Assembly: GCA_963747965.1 (NCBI GenBank)
Contig: CAVVGZ010000007.1
Location: forward strand, 1,057,366 to 1,121,365
Length of the DNA: 64,000 bases
Reading direction: 5' to 3'
From: CAVVGZ01 sp963747965
GTDB lineage: Bacteria; Chloroflexota; Anaerolineae; Anaerolineales; Anaerolineaceae
Shown in pieces: positions 1-9,446 of the stretch. Made by a program: the position numbers and the translations under genes. Every line of letters begins with the position of its first letter. Position 1 is the stretch's first letter. The notes beneath the pieces are model-generated. The model had not been told where the DNA came from, ran no database searches, and saw only the letters and a program-made list of their open reading frames with translations.

Positions 1-2
1 AA

Positions 3-266
3 AACAAGCATATCCTGGAGGAAATCTCCAACAGCAAAGTGCGCTACTTCGCCTATACCGGGGGGGAGTATGATGCACACTCCCTTGAAGCAGTGAAGAG
101 GGTTGGTTTTGAGGCCGCTTTCGCGGTCCAACCCAAAAACCTGGGGCCCGATTACCAGTATGAAATCCCCAGGATGGATATTTACTCACCTTCATTATTG
201 AAGCTGATGTTGAAGGTCTCCGGCCTGGTTGATCTCGCCAGGAAAATTGGCCTGCGGGGAAATTGA
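3..266 (+). CDS. Polysaccharide deacetylase, C-terminal end (partial)
   Basis: The reading frame is open from the left edge, so this is the tail of a gene that starts outside the window. The visible part (about 87 residues) contains FAYTGGEYDAHSLEAVKRVG followed by GFEAAF, which matches the closing strand and helix of NodB-type polysaccharide deacetylases, where a F-A-Y-P-x-G-x-Y-D segment is followed by a helix and a G-F-x-x-A motif. Such enzymes remove N-acetyl groups from surface glycans. The metal-binding part lies outside the window, so activity cannot be judged. It ends 3 bases before the next glycosyltransferase start, which implies one operon with the polysaccharide genes that follow. 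Family assignment is from this short C-terminal pattern only. Confidence 0.6.
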   Translation, partial: NKHILEEISNSKVRYFAYTGGEYDAHSLEAVKRVGFEAAFAVQPKNLGPDYQYEIPRMDIYSPSLLKLMLKVSGLVDLARKIGLRGN

Positions 267-269
267 AAT

Positions 270-1322
270 ATGGCCAAAGGGAACCTTCTCATGATCGGCA
301 ACTACCTTGCTTCTCCCAGGTACAACCGCAATGTCTGGCACGCACTGGCGGAACGGCTGGCGGCATCCGGATGGAACGTTATCACTACTTCATCCAGGGA
401 GAATAAGGCTGGGCGCCTTCTGGAAATGCTGTCAACCGTACTCAAGGAAAAAAATCGTTATCAACTGGCCCAGATTGATGTCTTCAGCGGGCAGGCTTTT
501 ATTTTTGCAGAAATGTGTACCTACCTGCTGAACATCCTCCATAAACCAGTGATCCTAACCCTGCATGGGGGAGGGCTGCCGGAATTCGCCAGCCGGCACC
601 CACGGCGGGTAGGCCGGATATTCCACAAGGTGGAGGAGGTTGTAACACCTTCCCCCTTTTTACAGCAGGATTTAAAACCGTATCGTAAGGACATCCGCAT
701 CATTCCAAATCCAACCGATGTTTCCCGTTCAATTTACCGCCAGCGCATCCAGGCGGCGCCAAATTTGATCTGGGTGCGGTCCTTCCACAGCGTTTACAAT
801 CCATCCCTGCCTATCCGGGTTGTTAAAGAATTGACCACCGATTTCCCTGCCACCAGGCTGACCATGATCGGCCCGGATAAGGGCGATGGCAGCCTTGAGA
901 GGATGATGTCCCTGGCGGCGGAGTTACGGGTGGAGGACCAAATTGAAGTGATCCCAGGCGTCCCCCACACAGAAATCCCGGGATATTTGGACCGGGGCGA
1001 TATTTTCATCAACAGCAGCAATTATGATACCGCTCCCCGCAGCCTGCTGGAGGCCATGGCCAACGGGTTATGCATCGTTTCAACCAATGTCGGCGGCGTT
1101 CCCTGGCTTGTAGAAGACCAGGTGGAAGGGCTGCTTGTCCCTCCCGACAATCCGCAGGCCATGTCAGCCGCTGTCCGGCGCATTCTTGTTGACCCGGGGC
1201 TGGCAACCCGGCTCTCCGAAAATGCCCGCCGTAAAGCGGAAAAGTTTGATTGGCACTCGATTTTACCCCAATGGGAGAGCCTGTTGATAGAAGTGATTGA
1301 GGCGCATCATGGGAAATCTTGA
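270..1322 (+). CDS. Glycosyltransferase family 4 (group 1)
   Basis: A 350-residue protein with GT-B architecture. The N-terminal half has a glycine-rich first strand (LLMIGNYLASPRYNRN), and LTLHGGG near residue 97. The C-terminal half carries the usual GT4 nucleotide-sugar site: NSSNYDTAPRSLLEAMANGL near residues 247-266, including the E-x7-E-like segment with S-L-L-E-A-M, then STNVGGVPWLV. The family transfers a sugar from a nucleotide donor in cytoplasmic glycan assembly, and donor and acceptor cannot be read from the sequence. It starts 3 bases after the deacetylase stop and overlaps the next gene by 14 bases, so translation is probably coupled. No frame break is seen. Confidence 0.85.
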   Translation: MAKGNLLMIGNYLASPRYNRNVWHALAERLAASGWNVITTSSRENKAGRLLEMLSTVLKEKNRYQLAQIDVFSGQAFIFAEMCTYLLNILHKPVILTLHGGGLPEFASRHPRRVGRIFHKVEEVVTPSPFLQQDLKPYRKDIRIIPNPTDVSRSIYRQRIQAAPNLIWVRSFHSVYNPSLPIRVVKELTTDFPATRLTMIGPDKGDGSLERMMSLAAELRVEDQIEVIPGVPHTEIPGYLDRGDIFINSSNYDTAPRSLLEAMANGLCIVSTNVGGVPWLVEDQVEGLLVPPDNPQAMSAAVRRILVDPGLATRLSENARRKAEKFDWHSILPQWESLLIEVIEAHHGKS

Positions 1323-2689
1323 CGGCTTGTATAAGCAGTCGCCCACCTGGCTGCAAAATGCCATGGTTTCCACCTATGGTACCTACTGGCGTTGGGCGCG
1401 CTTTTCTGGCAGTTTCAGGCAGCATGAAGAAGGATACCGCCTCAGGGAATCCTTTGATCTCCCCGGATGGCAGCAATACCAACAGCAGCAGCTCAAAGGA
1501 TTGTTATCCATCTGTGTGCGGCACGTCCCATTTTACAGGCAAAACTGGTCCCTTCGGCAGGCAAAATTGGCAGCAGAAAATGGCCAGCTTGAAGGGATAC
1601 CTTTGCTGGAGAAGGATGCAATCCGCGCAAATGCGGATCTTTTTCTGCGCCAGGACCAGAAACCGTTCCCGAAGTTCCGGTTCCATACCTCCGGGACCAC
1701 CGGGACGCCGATTGACTGCACCTATACGCTATCCGAACTGCGTAACTCGATGGCCTTGCGCGAAGTACGTTCTGCCAATTGGGCCGGGGTGTCGTTTAGG
1801 ACTGCCCAGGGCTACATTTTCCGGGCGGATGGCGGAACCGGATCCGGAAAGCAAGGGACCCTATTATCGCTACAATGCTGCCGAACAGCAGGTTTATTTC
1901 TCAGCGTTTCACCTTCGGCATGACACTGCACAGAGTTATGTTGACGCCCTGCATAAACACAAAGTCCAATGGATGACGGGTTATGCCGTCTCTTATTATC
2001 TGCTGGCCAAATTCATTATGGATCAAAAAATTCAAGTGCCGCCGCTTAAAGCCATCATCACCACCAGCGAAAAACTGACCCCGGAAATGCGCCGGGTGAT
2101 GGAGGAGGCCTATCACTGCAGGGTGTACGAAGAATACAGCACGGTAGAAAATGCTTTGTTCGCCAGCGAATGTGAACAGGGTCGGCTGCATGTCAGCCCG
2201 GATGTGGGCATCGTAGAAATACTGCGTCCGGATGGGAGCCCATGCGAGGCGGGTGAGGTTGGCGAGGTTGTCACTACCTGCCTGATGCGCACTTACCAGC
2301 CGCTGGTGCGCTTCCGCTTGGGTGACCTGGCTGCATGGGACCCTCAGCCCTGTCTTTGCGGCAGGGACATGCCGGTAATCCAGGAGGTGGTCGGACGGAT
2401 TGAAGATGTTGTTACCGGCCCGGATGGCAGGAAGATGGTGCGCTTCCACGGCATTTTCGTAGATCAGCCCAATGTGGTTGAAGGCCAGATCATCCAGGAA
2501 ACCTTATCAACAATACTTGTCAAAGTGGTTCCAACCGCAAATTTTAATGGGGATGATGTCCAGGAGATCATCCACAGGGTGCAGCAGCGCATGGGATACG
2601 AAGTGCATGTGCAGGTTGAATGTGTCAACGAAATTCCACGCACAGCGTCCGGAAAATTCCAGGCAGTAATCTCAAAGGTTCCATCTTGA
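1309..2689 (+). CDS. PaaK/CapK-like adenylate-forming protein, frameshifted
   Basis: About 460 residues in two frames, switching near 1840. The first part has the adenylation-loop motif HTSGTTGTP (about 1684-1710) and QHEEGYRLRESFD near the N-terminus. The second part has the acceptor region YEEYSTVENA, the RFRLGD hinge near 2313-2330 and a C-terminal RTASGKFQAV. This is the phenylacetate-CoA-ligase/CapK group of adenylate-forming enzymes, often found in capsule and exopolysaccharide loci where the true substrate is unknown. ATG 1309 is preferred over the TTG at 1297. It overlaps the GT4 gene and its stop overlaps the TTG start of the next gene. The break looks like an indel, because residues on both sides align to one family without a gap. 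Confidence 0.75.
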
Positions 2690-3699
2690 TCAGCATTATC
2701 CTCCCCATCCGAAATGAAGCCCAAACTATCCGCCGCTGCCTGCAATCCGTATTTGCCCAGGATGTTTTACCAGGAGAGATGGAGGTGATTGTCACGGACG
2801 GCATGTCCAGCGATGAGACACGCCAGATCATCCAGGAACTACAAAAGGAACATGCGAACCTGGTGATGCTGGATAATCCCGGGAAGATCGTGTCCACAGG
2901 CATGAATCTGGCCATGCAGCACGCCAAGGGTGACATCATCATCCGCGTGGATGGGCACTGCACCATTGCCCCGGATTATATTAGCAGATGCGTGGAGCAT
3001 TTATCCCAGGACAACGTGGATGGCGTCGGGGGGCCGATGGAAACAATCGGAGAAACCCCATCAGCCAGGTCAATTGCCATTGCAATGAGTTCCTCTTCCG
3101 GCGTTGGTAATTCAGCATTCCGGACGACATCCGGGAAAACGATGCTGGCGGATACAATCCCCTTCCCGGCATATACCCGGGAAATTATAGAAAAAGTTGG
3201 ACCATACGATGAAGAACTGGTACGCAACCAGGATGATGAATATAACTACCGGATACGCTCGGCCGGTGGCAGACTGCTTTTGGCTGCCGATGTCCACTCC
3301 AGATATTATTCCCGTGCATCCCTCAGCCAGCTGTGGCGCCAGTTTTTTCAATATGGATTTTATAAAGTGCGTGTCCTGCAGAAACACCCCGCACAAATGA
3401 GCCCACGCCAGTTTGCTCCACCCCTGCTGGTAGGTGGATTAATCGCCTCTTTTCTCCTCGGACTGTTTAATCCGAATGGTTGGATGGGATTTTTCAGCCT
3501 GGGAGGGATTTACCTGCTGTTTATCCTGGCCTCCTCGCTCTTGATTGCAATCCGTAAGGGCTGGAAACACCTCCCGCTAATGCCACTTTGTTTGTTTTGT
3601 ATGCACTTCGGTTATGGGCTTGGATTCATCGCCGGCTTAATAAAGTTCTGGAATCGCTGGAGCAACAAGGATGAAAGGGAGTTCCAGCCTGATGATTGA
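2686..3699 (+). CDS. Glycosyltransferase family 2, ExoA-like, membrane-associated
   Basis: About 337 residues starting at TTG 2686, which overlaps the previous stop (TTGA). The open frame extends upstream, but those residues lie inside the previous gene. GT-A features are visible: ISIILPIRNEAQTI at the start, VTDGMSSDETR, a DxD-like IIRVDGHCTI, and RNQDDEYNYRIRSAGGR as the acceptor and catalytic segment. RQFFQYGFYKVRVLQKHP and two to three hydrophobic segments follow (about residues 248-325), as in ExoA-type succinoglycan glycosyltransferases. The role is transfer of a sugar to a lipid-linked intermediate at the cytoplasmic face. Sugar identity cannot be inferred. Confidence 0.85.
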   Translation: MISIILPIRNEAQTIRRCLQSVFAQDVLPGEMEVIVTDGMSSDETRQIIQELQKEHANLVMLDNPGKIVSTGMNLAMQHAKGDIIIRVDGHCTIAPDYISRCVEHLSQDNVDGVGGPMETIGETPSARSIAIAMSSSSGVGNSAFRTTSGKTMLADTIPFPAYTREIIEKVGPYDEELVRNQDDEYNYRIRSAGGRLLLAADVHSRYYSRASLSQLWRQFFQYGFYKVRVLQKHPAQMSPRQFAPPLLVGGLIASFLLGLFNPNGWMGFFSLGGIYLLFILASSLLIAIRKGWKHLPLMPLCLFCMHFGYGLGFIAGLIKFWNRWSNKDEREFQPDD

Positions 3700-4393
3700 T
3701 CAAGACCTGCAGCGCCTGCAACAGGAGTATGCCTTGCGTGCCAATGAATTGGATAAGCAATATCTATACGCATTTACCAATCCAGAGTACCTGTTTACAA
3801 TCCAGCATCGTGAACGTGCGATTCTCCAGCAGCTCAACAGATTGAAATTCGGAAACTGGCAAACAAGCCGAGTCCTTGAAATTGGATGCGGCGGCGGGGG
3901 TATCCTGCTTGACTTTCTCCGCTACGGTTTCAACCCGGACAATCTTTATGGCCTGGATCTTCTGGAAGACCGCCTGATAACAGCGCATACAAAGCTTCCG
4001 CATATTGGAATCAGCTGCGCGGACGGCCAGCATGTGCCATTTCCCGATCACACCTTCGACCTGGTTGTGCAATTTACCGCGTTTTCATCCGTTCTGGACG
4101 AGACTATCCGCCGCCGTATGGCATCCGAAATGCTGCGCGTGCTCAGGCAGGACGGCGCCATCCTCTGGTATGATTTCTGGCTGAACCCTGCCAACCCGCA
4201 GACCCGCGGCATACGCCCATCCGAAATAAGGGCACTTTTCCCAACCTGTTCCTATACATTTCGCAAAATAACCCTGGCACCGCCCATCGCCCGCCGCATC
4301 GTCCCCTTCTCGTGGACCCTGGCGCAGCTGCTGGAAAACCTGAAAATCTTCAACAGCCATTACCTGGTGCTCATCCGCAAAAAGTCCTCATGA
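3692..4393 (+). CDS. Class I SAM-dependent methyltransferase
   Basis: About 233 residues. The SAM-binding motif I is RVLEIGCGGGGILLDFLR. YGLDLLEDRL provides the acidic residue for the ribose, CADGQHVPFPDHTFDLVVQ is motif II, and EMLRVLRQDGAILWYDF is the post-II strand, giving a standard Methyltransf_11-type fold. In this operon it probably methylates a sugar or glycan end. Two starts are possible: ATG 3692, overlapping the previous stop as ATGATTGA, and ATG 3671, seven codons upstream with a GGAG about 8 bases ahead. Its stop overlaps the next ATG (ATGA at 4390). Confidence 0.8.
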   Translation: MIDQDLQRLQQEYALRANELDKQYLYAFTNPEYLFTIQHRERAILQQLNRLKFGNWQTSRVLEIGCGGGGILLDFLRYGFNPDNLYGLDLLEDRLITAHTKLPHIGISCADGQHVPFPDHTFDLVVQFTAFSSVLDETIRRRMASEMLRVLRQDGAILWYDFWLNPANPQTRGIRPSEIRALFPTCSYTFRKITLAPPIARRIVPFSWTLAQLLENLKIFNSHYLVLIRKKSS

Positions 4394-4856
4394 AATCGTT
4401 TTTACTGCGGTATGCTGCCTCTCCTGGCATGGCTTGGCATCATTCTTATCCTCTCCTCCATTCCCAGGCGTTATGACTTCATTCCAACCTGGTTCTGGCA
4501 CTCTATCTACCCCTGGCCTCCATTCAATCTATTTGTCAGCTGGGAGGAACTGCTCAGCGCCTCGATACATATGGGGCTGTTCATGGTGCTGGCTTTCTTT
4601 CTCGCAAGACTCATCATCAAGCCGGGAAAATTCAACCGCCTGCTGTATTTTGGAGTATTCATCCTGGTAATCCTGATTTCCTTTGGCGATGAGATCTACC
4701 AGCGTTTCCATCCCGGAACGCGGCTTCGAGATGAACGACCTCTACATGGACGCAATCGGGGCATTAATCGGATTGGGATTGTTCCGGGTATGGGACAGAC
4801 GATCCCGCTTGAAGGTAAATAGATTTCCTGCCCACCAGGATGATTTGACAACCTGA
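4390..4856 (+). CDS. VanZ-like membrane protein, two frame changes
   Basis: A small hydrophobic protein of about 150 residues that must be read across two indels. ATG 4390 gives MKSFLLRY and then joins LPLLAWLGIILILSS in another frame near 4410. A second change near 4720 leads from SFGDEIYQRFHPG to EMNDLYMDAIGALIGLGLF, the conserved VanZ tail (D-E-x-x-Q-x-F-x-P-G-R followed by D-x-x-x-N). Three to four membrane segments are predicted by eye. VanZ-like proteins are common in surface-polysaccharide loci and their biochemical role is not settled. The ATGA overlap with the methyltransferase supports the start at 4390. Confidence 0.7.
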
Positions 4857-4883
4857 TCAATATGTCAACCATTATGGTATACT
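4845..4883 (+). promoter_or_regulatory. Possible promoter before the sugar transferase
   Basis: An extended -10 element TGGTATACT ends at 4883, 75 bases upstream of ATG 4958. A perfect TTGACA lies at 4845-4850, but 27 bases from the TATACT, too far for a normal spacer, so the extended -10 alone is the better candidate. It would start a second transcript inside the polysaccharide locus. Read by eye only. Confidence 0.35.
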
Positions 4884-4957
4884 AAAGTGACCATCTTAAG
4901 AAAACGTACCTTAGTTATCAAGCACCCTGCCCTGGGGGTAATGGCTGCAAACGTAAA

Positions 4958-5707
4958 ATGGGATTTTCATTGGATTCTGTGACTGATAGGCATAAAGGGG
5001 AAACCATCGAATTAATGGAAGTGAAATCCTCCACATCCCTGATGCATCCTATCAACGCCTTTCTAAAACGCCTTATGGATGTGCTCATCTCTGTCCTGGG
5101 GTTGCTGCTGCTCTCCCCTGTTTTTGCCGTGACTGCAGTGCTGATCCGGCGTGATTCGCCTGGACCGGTCTTCTTCCACAGCCAGCGCATGGGGCGGGGT
5201 GAAACGCTTTTCACCATCCATAAATTCCGCACCATGTATGTAGACGGCAGCAGCTCGGACGGACCAAAAGTGACCGCCTCTGGCGATAAACGCATCACTC
5301 CCCTTGGTCGCCAATTGCGCCACACGAAAATCAATGAGCTCCCCCAGCTCTGGAATGTGCTCAAGGGGGAGATGAGCATGGTGGGGCCTCGCCCTGAAGA
5401 TCCCGAATACGCCATGAAATGGCCTGAAGATGTCCGCCGGGAAGTGCTGTCGGTGCGTCCCGGGGTCACCAGCCCTGCTTCGATCATCTATCGGGATGAG
5501 GAGGAGATTCTTAATAGCGCCAGTCTCATGGATGATTATATGATCCGCATCCTTCCCGAAAAGCTGCGCCTGGACCAGCTCTATGTACGCAACCACACTT
5601 TGCTGGGTGATCTGGACGTCCTCTTCATGACCATGATCCTGCTCCTGCCGCGCATCCGCAAATCCCAGGTGCAGGAAAGCACTCCTCTATTCAGGCCCGG
5701 TTTATAA
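4958..5707 (+). CDS. Initiating sugar transferase (undecaprenyl-phosphate glycosyl-1-phosphate transferase type)
   Basis: A 249-residue protein. KRLMDVLISVLGLLLLSPVF (about residues 37-56) is the single membrane helix. DSPGPVFFHSQRMGRGETLF, FRTMYVDG, LRHTKINELPQLWNVLKGEM and SMVGPRPE form the bacterial sugar transferase (PF02397) catalytic core. A short cytoplasmic leader precedes the helix. The family moves a sugar phosphate from a nucleotide sugar to undecaprenyl phosphate and so starts each polysaccharide repeat unit. R-P-G-V-T-S-P-A is retained near the C-terminus. ATG 4958 is used; ATG 5015 is an alternative shorter start. The next gene begins about 28 bases downstream. Confidence 0.9.
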   Translation: MGFSLDSVTDRHKGETIELMEVKSSTSLMHPINAFLKRLMDVLISVLGLLLLSPVFAVTAVLIRRDSPGPVFFHSQRMGRGETLFTIHKFRTMYVDGSSSDGPKVTASGDKRITPLGRQLRHTKINELPQLWNVLKGEMSMVGPRPEDPEYAMKWPEDVRREVLSVRPGVTSPASIIYRDEEEILNSASLMDDYMIRILPEKLRLDQLYVRNHTLLGDLDVLFMTMILLLPRIRKSQVQESTPLFRPGL

Positions 5708-5735
5708 TTTTGTCAGCCGATATTTCACCTGGTTT

Positions 5736-6497
5736 GTGATCGATACGCTGGTCGCCTTCATTGCCATCAGCCTTTCCGGGGTAATCTGGAGGCTGAATGC
5801 CCCCCTGGAGCTTGGAATCGCCAAAGCCAGCGGTATTGCCGTTTTCATCGCCCTCTTGCTTGGATTTACCAATTTTCTTTTTGGCCTCAGGCACGTCACC
5901 TGGCGTTATGCCAGTTCAGTTTATGTATTCGATATCGCCCTATCCACCGGGTTTACGGCCATCATTCTCATACTGATTAATCAAACCCTTTACAGCCCTC
6001 CGCTTCTCCCAATGAGTCTTATCGTCAACTTTGCCCTGTTGACCTTCATTGGACTGGTGGCAGTCCGCTACCGCGAACGCATGATGACCGGTTTGGCAAA
6101 CCGCTGGCTATCCCTGCGGGGGAGCCGCACCAACATCGGCGAGCGTGTGCTCATCGTGGGCGCCGGGGATGGCGGGCAGCTGGCAGTCTGGTTGATTCAA
6201 AAGAGCACTTTTTCCGGTGCTTTCTCAATCACCGGATTTGTGGATGATAATTACCATAAGCAGCACCTGCGCATGGCCGGTTACCCGGTTCTGGGAACAA
6301 CTTATGACATTCCAGCCATCGTTGAAAAACACAAAATTGGCATCATCCTATTTTCCATCGAAAAATGTTCACCGGATGACCGCGAGCGTATACTTGCCAT
6401 ATGCAGAAAGACAGCCACCCGCTTGGTAATCATCCCGGACCTGATGAAGATCCTCGAACACTCGATGAGCCGGGCTGCCGTTGAGGAACAGCCATGA
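5736..6497 (+). CDS. Membrane protein with CapD-type N-terminal and Rossmann domain
   Basis: About 253 residues: four hydrophobic segments (residues 1-120), then a nucleotide-binding fold with RVLIVGAGDGGQLAVWLIQK near residues 138-157 and GFVDDNYHKQHLRMAGYPVL. This matches the N-terminal half of CapD/WbpM-like polysaccharide proteins, but the catalytic SDR half is absent and the gene ends at an ATGA overlap with the next one. It may be a regulatory or scaffold partner of the dehydratase downstream. The GTG at 5736 is uncertain: the coding pattern (SRYFTWFVIDTLVAF) extends upstream in frame with no ATG, so the true start may be hidden by an indel. Confidence 0.65.
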   Translation: MIDTLVAFIAISLSGVIWRLNAPLELGIAKASGIAVFIALLLGFTNFLFGLRHVTWRYASSVYVFDIALSTGFTAIILILINQTLYSPPLLPMSLIVNFALLTFIGLVAVRYRERMMTGLANRWLSLRGSRTNIGERVLIVGAGDGGQLAVWLIQKSTFSGAFSITGFVDDNYHKQHLRMAGYPVLGTTYDIPAIVEKHKIGIILFSIEKCSPDDRERILAICRKTATRLVIIPDLMKILEHSMSRAAVEEQP

Positions 6498-7486
6498 CCT
6501 ATAAATTGACATCAACCAATGTGCTTGTAACAGGTGCGGGAGGTTTCATCGGCAGCCGCCTGGTTCAGGAACTGATTACAGCCGGAGCGCAGGTAAAAGC
6601 CTTCGTGCGTTACAACTCACGCCAGGACTTTGGCCTCCTGCGCTTGCTGCCGGAGGAATTCCTGTCCGAGGTGGAAATCATTGCCGGGGATTTGAGCGAT
6701 GCACATGCGCTTGAGCAGGCAGCCCAGGGTGCAGAAGTAATATTCCACCTGGGGGCGCTCATTTCCATCCCCTATTCCTACCAGCATCCCGGCGAGGTGG
6801 TAGAAAGCAATGTCATCGGCACACTGAATGTGCTGCAGGCCTGCCGCAAAACCGGCTGCAGGTTGATCCACACCTCCACCAGTGAAGTATACGGTACTGC
6901 CATTTATGCGCCCATTGACGAACAGCACCCCCTGCAGGGACAGTCACCCTACGCCGCCAGCAAGATCGGTGCAGATAAGCTGGTAGAAAGCTATTACCGC
7001 ACCTATAACGTGCACGCCGTCACCGTACGGCCGTTCAACACTTACGGCCCGGGACAATCCGCACGGGCTGTCATTCCCACGATCATCACCCAGGCACTCA
7101 GCGGTGATTTCATCCGCCTGGGCAACCTGGCAGCCAGGCGAGATTTCACTTATGTGAGCGATACAGTGGATGGTTTTTTGCGCGCCGCCCAAACCGAAGG
7201 TATCGAGGGCCAGGTTTTTAACCTTGGGAGCGGAGCGGAGATCAGCATCGGGGACCTGGCTGAGATTGTGATCCAGCTGGTAGGCAGGCCGGTAAAGATT
7301 GAGAGCGACCCCGCCCGCCTGCGCCCGGAGAAATCTGAAGTGATGCGCCTGGTATCGGATAACCGCAAAGCGCAGGAAATCCTGGGCTGGCGGCCCGGGG
7401 TGGACATTCACAGCGGTCTGAAACAAACCATCGCCTGGATTGAACGGCACCTTGACTTATACCGTCCCGGGCAGTATGAACTCTAA
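6494..7486 (+). CDS. NAD-dependent sugar-nucleotide 4,6-dehydratase, LegB-like
   Basis: A 330-residue extended SDR protein. It has NVLVTGAGGFIGSRLVQELI (TGxxGxxG) at the N-terminus, the GALISIPYSYQHPGE segment, TSTSEVYGTA, the catalytic SPYAASKIGADKL (Y-x3-K), RPFNTYGPGQSARAVIPTII and a C-terminal LRPEKSEVMRLVSD. These are hallmarks of the LegB/UDP-GlcNAc 4,6-dehydratase group that starts legionaminic-acid-type or bacillosamine-type sugars. A sugar nucleotidyltransferase and an aminotransferase follow directly, the expected order for a 4-keto to 4-amino sugar route. Substrate is inferred from family and neighbours only. Confidence 0.85.
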   Translation: MTYKLTSTNVLVTGAGGFIGSRLVQELITAGAQVKAFVRYNSRQDFGLLRLLPEEFLSEVEIIAGDLSDAHALEQAAQGAEVIFHLGALISIPYSYQHPGEVVESNVIGTLNVLQACRKTGCRLIHTSTSEVYGTAIYAPIDEQHPLQGQSPYAASKIGADKLVESYYRTYNVHAVTVRPFNTYGPGQSARAVIPTIITQALSGDFIRLGNLAARRDFTYVSDTVDGFLRAAQTEGIEGQVFNLGSGAEISIGDLAEIVIQLVGRPVKIESDPARLRPEKSEVMRLVSDNRKAQEILGWRPGVDIHSGLKQTIAWIERHLDLYRPGQYEL

Positions 7487-7513
7487 AAATTCATTTCTTT
7501 CAGGGAGGATTGT

Positions 7514-8223
7514 TTGAAAGCTGTCATTCTTGCAGGCGGCAAAGGCACCCGCCTGGCACCTTATACCCGCGTTTTTCCGAAACCGATGCTCCCGATTGGC
7601 GATAAAACCATCCTGGAGATTCTCCTGGGGCAGATGAAGAAGTCCGGTATTAACCATGTTGTTCTGGCTGTTGGGCACCTGGCCGGTTTGATGCGGGCAT
7701 TTTTCCAGGACGGGAAGAATTACAACCTGGATATCACCTACAGCATGGAGACCAAACCCCTCGGCACAGCCGGACCCCTGGCAAATATCGATGGATTGAC
7801 GGATACCTTCCTGGTGACCAACGGAGACGTTCTTACCACGTTGGATTTGGCCGACCTGATCCGCTTCCACAAGCAACATGGCGGCATCCTCACCATCGCC
7901 ATGCACCAGCGCAAGGTGCAGGTTGACCTGGGAGTTATTGAGCAGAACAGCGATCATCAAGTTATCGGGTATAGCGAGAAGCCTACCCTGCAGTACAGCG
8001 CATCCATGGGCATTTATGTCTTTGAGCCGGCCGTGATGCAGTACATCCATAAAGACGCATACCTGGACTTCCCTGACCTGGTTAAGAACTCATCAAGCAA
8101 GGTGAACGGGTGATGGGCTATCCCTATGACGGCTACTGGCGGGACCTTGGCAATCCCACCGATTACGAAGAAGCTGTCACCGATTTTGAAAAAATGCGTG
8201 CCCAATTTGTGGCGGAAGACTAA
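7514..8223 (+). CDS. Sugar-phosphate nucleotidyltransferase, one frame change
   Basis: About 235 residues. The N-terminus MKAVILAGGKGTRLAPYTRV plus FPKPMLPIGDKTILE is the nucleotide-binding signature of sugar-1-phosphate nucleotidyltransferases. LVTNGDVLTT carries the metal-binding aspartate. A single indel near 8088 moves the frame: DFPDLVK continues as LIKQGERVMGYPYDGYWRDL and GNPTDYEEA, the normal family end. The start is TTG 7514 with AGGGAGGA just upstream. It probably activates the sugar made or modified by the neighbouring dehydratase and aminotransferase. Confidence 0.82.
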
Positions 8224-8226
8224 CCC

Positions 8227-9376
8227 ATGAAATGGAACATCCCCTTATCCGACGTGTCCATTGGAGCGGAGGAATATCATGCCATCCACGAAGTACTTGA
8301 AAGCGGCTGGCTCACCATGGGGTCTGTCACCCAGCAGTTCGAAGCGGAATTTGCCGCCTACTGCGGAGTAAAACATGCCGTGGCGGTCACCAATGCCACT
8401 GCCGGACTGCATTTGATCTGCGCAGGTATCGGGCTTGGGTCCGGGAGATGAGGTCATCCTGCCTTCCCTTACGTTTGTGGCCAGCGCCAATGCCGTGCGT
8501 TACACCGGCGCCACTCCCGTATTTGCCGATATCACCAGCCTGGAGGATTTGACCGTCTCGCCAAAGGCCATTGAACAAGCCATCACCCCCCGCACAAAAG
8601 CCATCATGGTGATGCATTACGCAGGCTACGCCTGCGATATGCCCGCCATCCTGGCCCTGGCTGAACGGCACCACCTGCAGGTTGTTGAAGATGCCGCCCA
8701 TGCCGCGGGATCTTTCCTGGATGGCGGACACCTGGGCACCCTGGGTATTGGCGGCTGCTTCAGCTTCTTCCCCAACAAGAACATGACCACCGGCGAGGGC
8801 GGCATGGTGGTTACAAATGATGACCAACTTGCCGAAAAAGTGCGCCTGCTGCGCTCGCACGCCATGACCAGCCTCACCTGGGACCGCCATGAGGGGCATG
8901 CCCAGAGTTACGATGTGGTCGACCTGGGCTACAACTACCGCATCGACGAGCTGCGCTCCGCCCTGGGACGCGTCCAGCTGGCCAGGTTGGACAAGGGCAA
9001 CGCCCGCCGCCGGGAGATCACCGCTTTATACCGCGAGCTTCTGGCTGAGCTGGCGCCATCCGTAACCGTCCCATTCCAGAATCACCCCGGCATCTCTGCC
9101 TGCCACATCATGCCCGTCATCCTGCCTGAGGGAAGCGACCGGCTCGCCTTCATGGAGTACATGAAGTCACAAGGCATTCAAACCAGCATCCACTACCCGC
9201 CCATCCACACCTTCAGTGCCTACCTGCACCACGTACGGGCAGGCTCAAAATCGTCCCTGCCCCTCACCGAGGAAGCCGCCCGGCGCCAGGTAACCCTGCC
9301 ATTGTACCCCGGCATGACGGATGAAATGGTCAGGCTTGTCATCCAGGCAGTCCAAAATGCGCTTATGCCAGGCTGA
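8227..9376 (+). CDS. DegT/DnrJ/EryC1 sugar aminotransferase, one frame change
   Basis: About 382 residues of a PLP-dependent sugar aminotransferase. IPLSDVSIGAEEYHAIHEVL and LESGWLTMG open the protein and HAVAVTNATAGLHL marks the cofactor phosphate site. The frame shifts near 8440 and continues GDEVILPSLTFVASANAV. VVEDAAHAAGS binds the PLP ring and SFFPNKNMTTGEGGMVVTND contains the Schiff-base lysine. It would aminate the 4-keto sugar from the LegB-like dehydratase (LegC-like role). It begins 4 bases after the nucleotidyltransferase stop. The cofactor lysine and motifs are intact, so the enzyme should work if the frame break is an error. Confidence 0.85.
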
Positions 9377-9446
9377 CCCTGCAAGAAGGATGGAATTCTT
9401 TCCCCTTGAGTAACGCGTGCCACATCCAGAGAATATTTCAGCGAAT

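Noticed and set aside
1009..1482. Open frame of 157 codons on the minus strand over the GT4/PaaK boundary
   Set aside because: It is antisense to two well-supported genes and has no recognisable domain.
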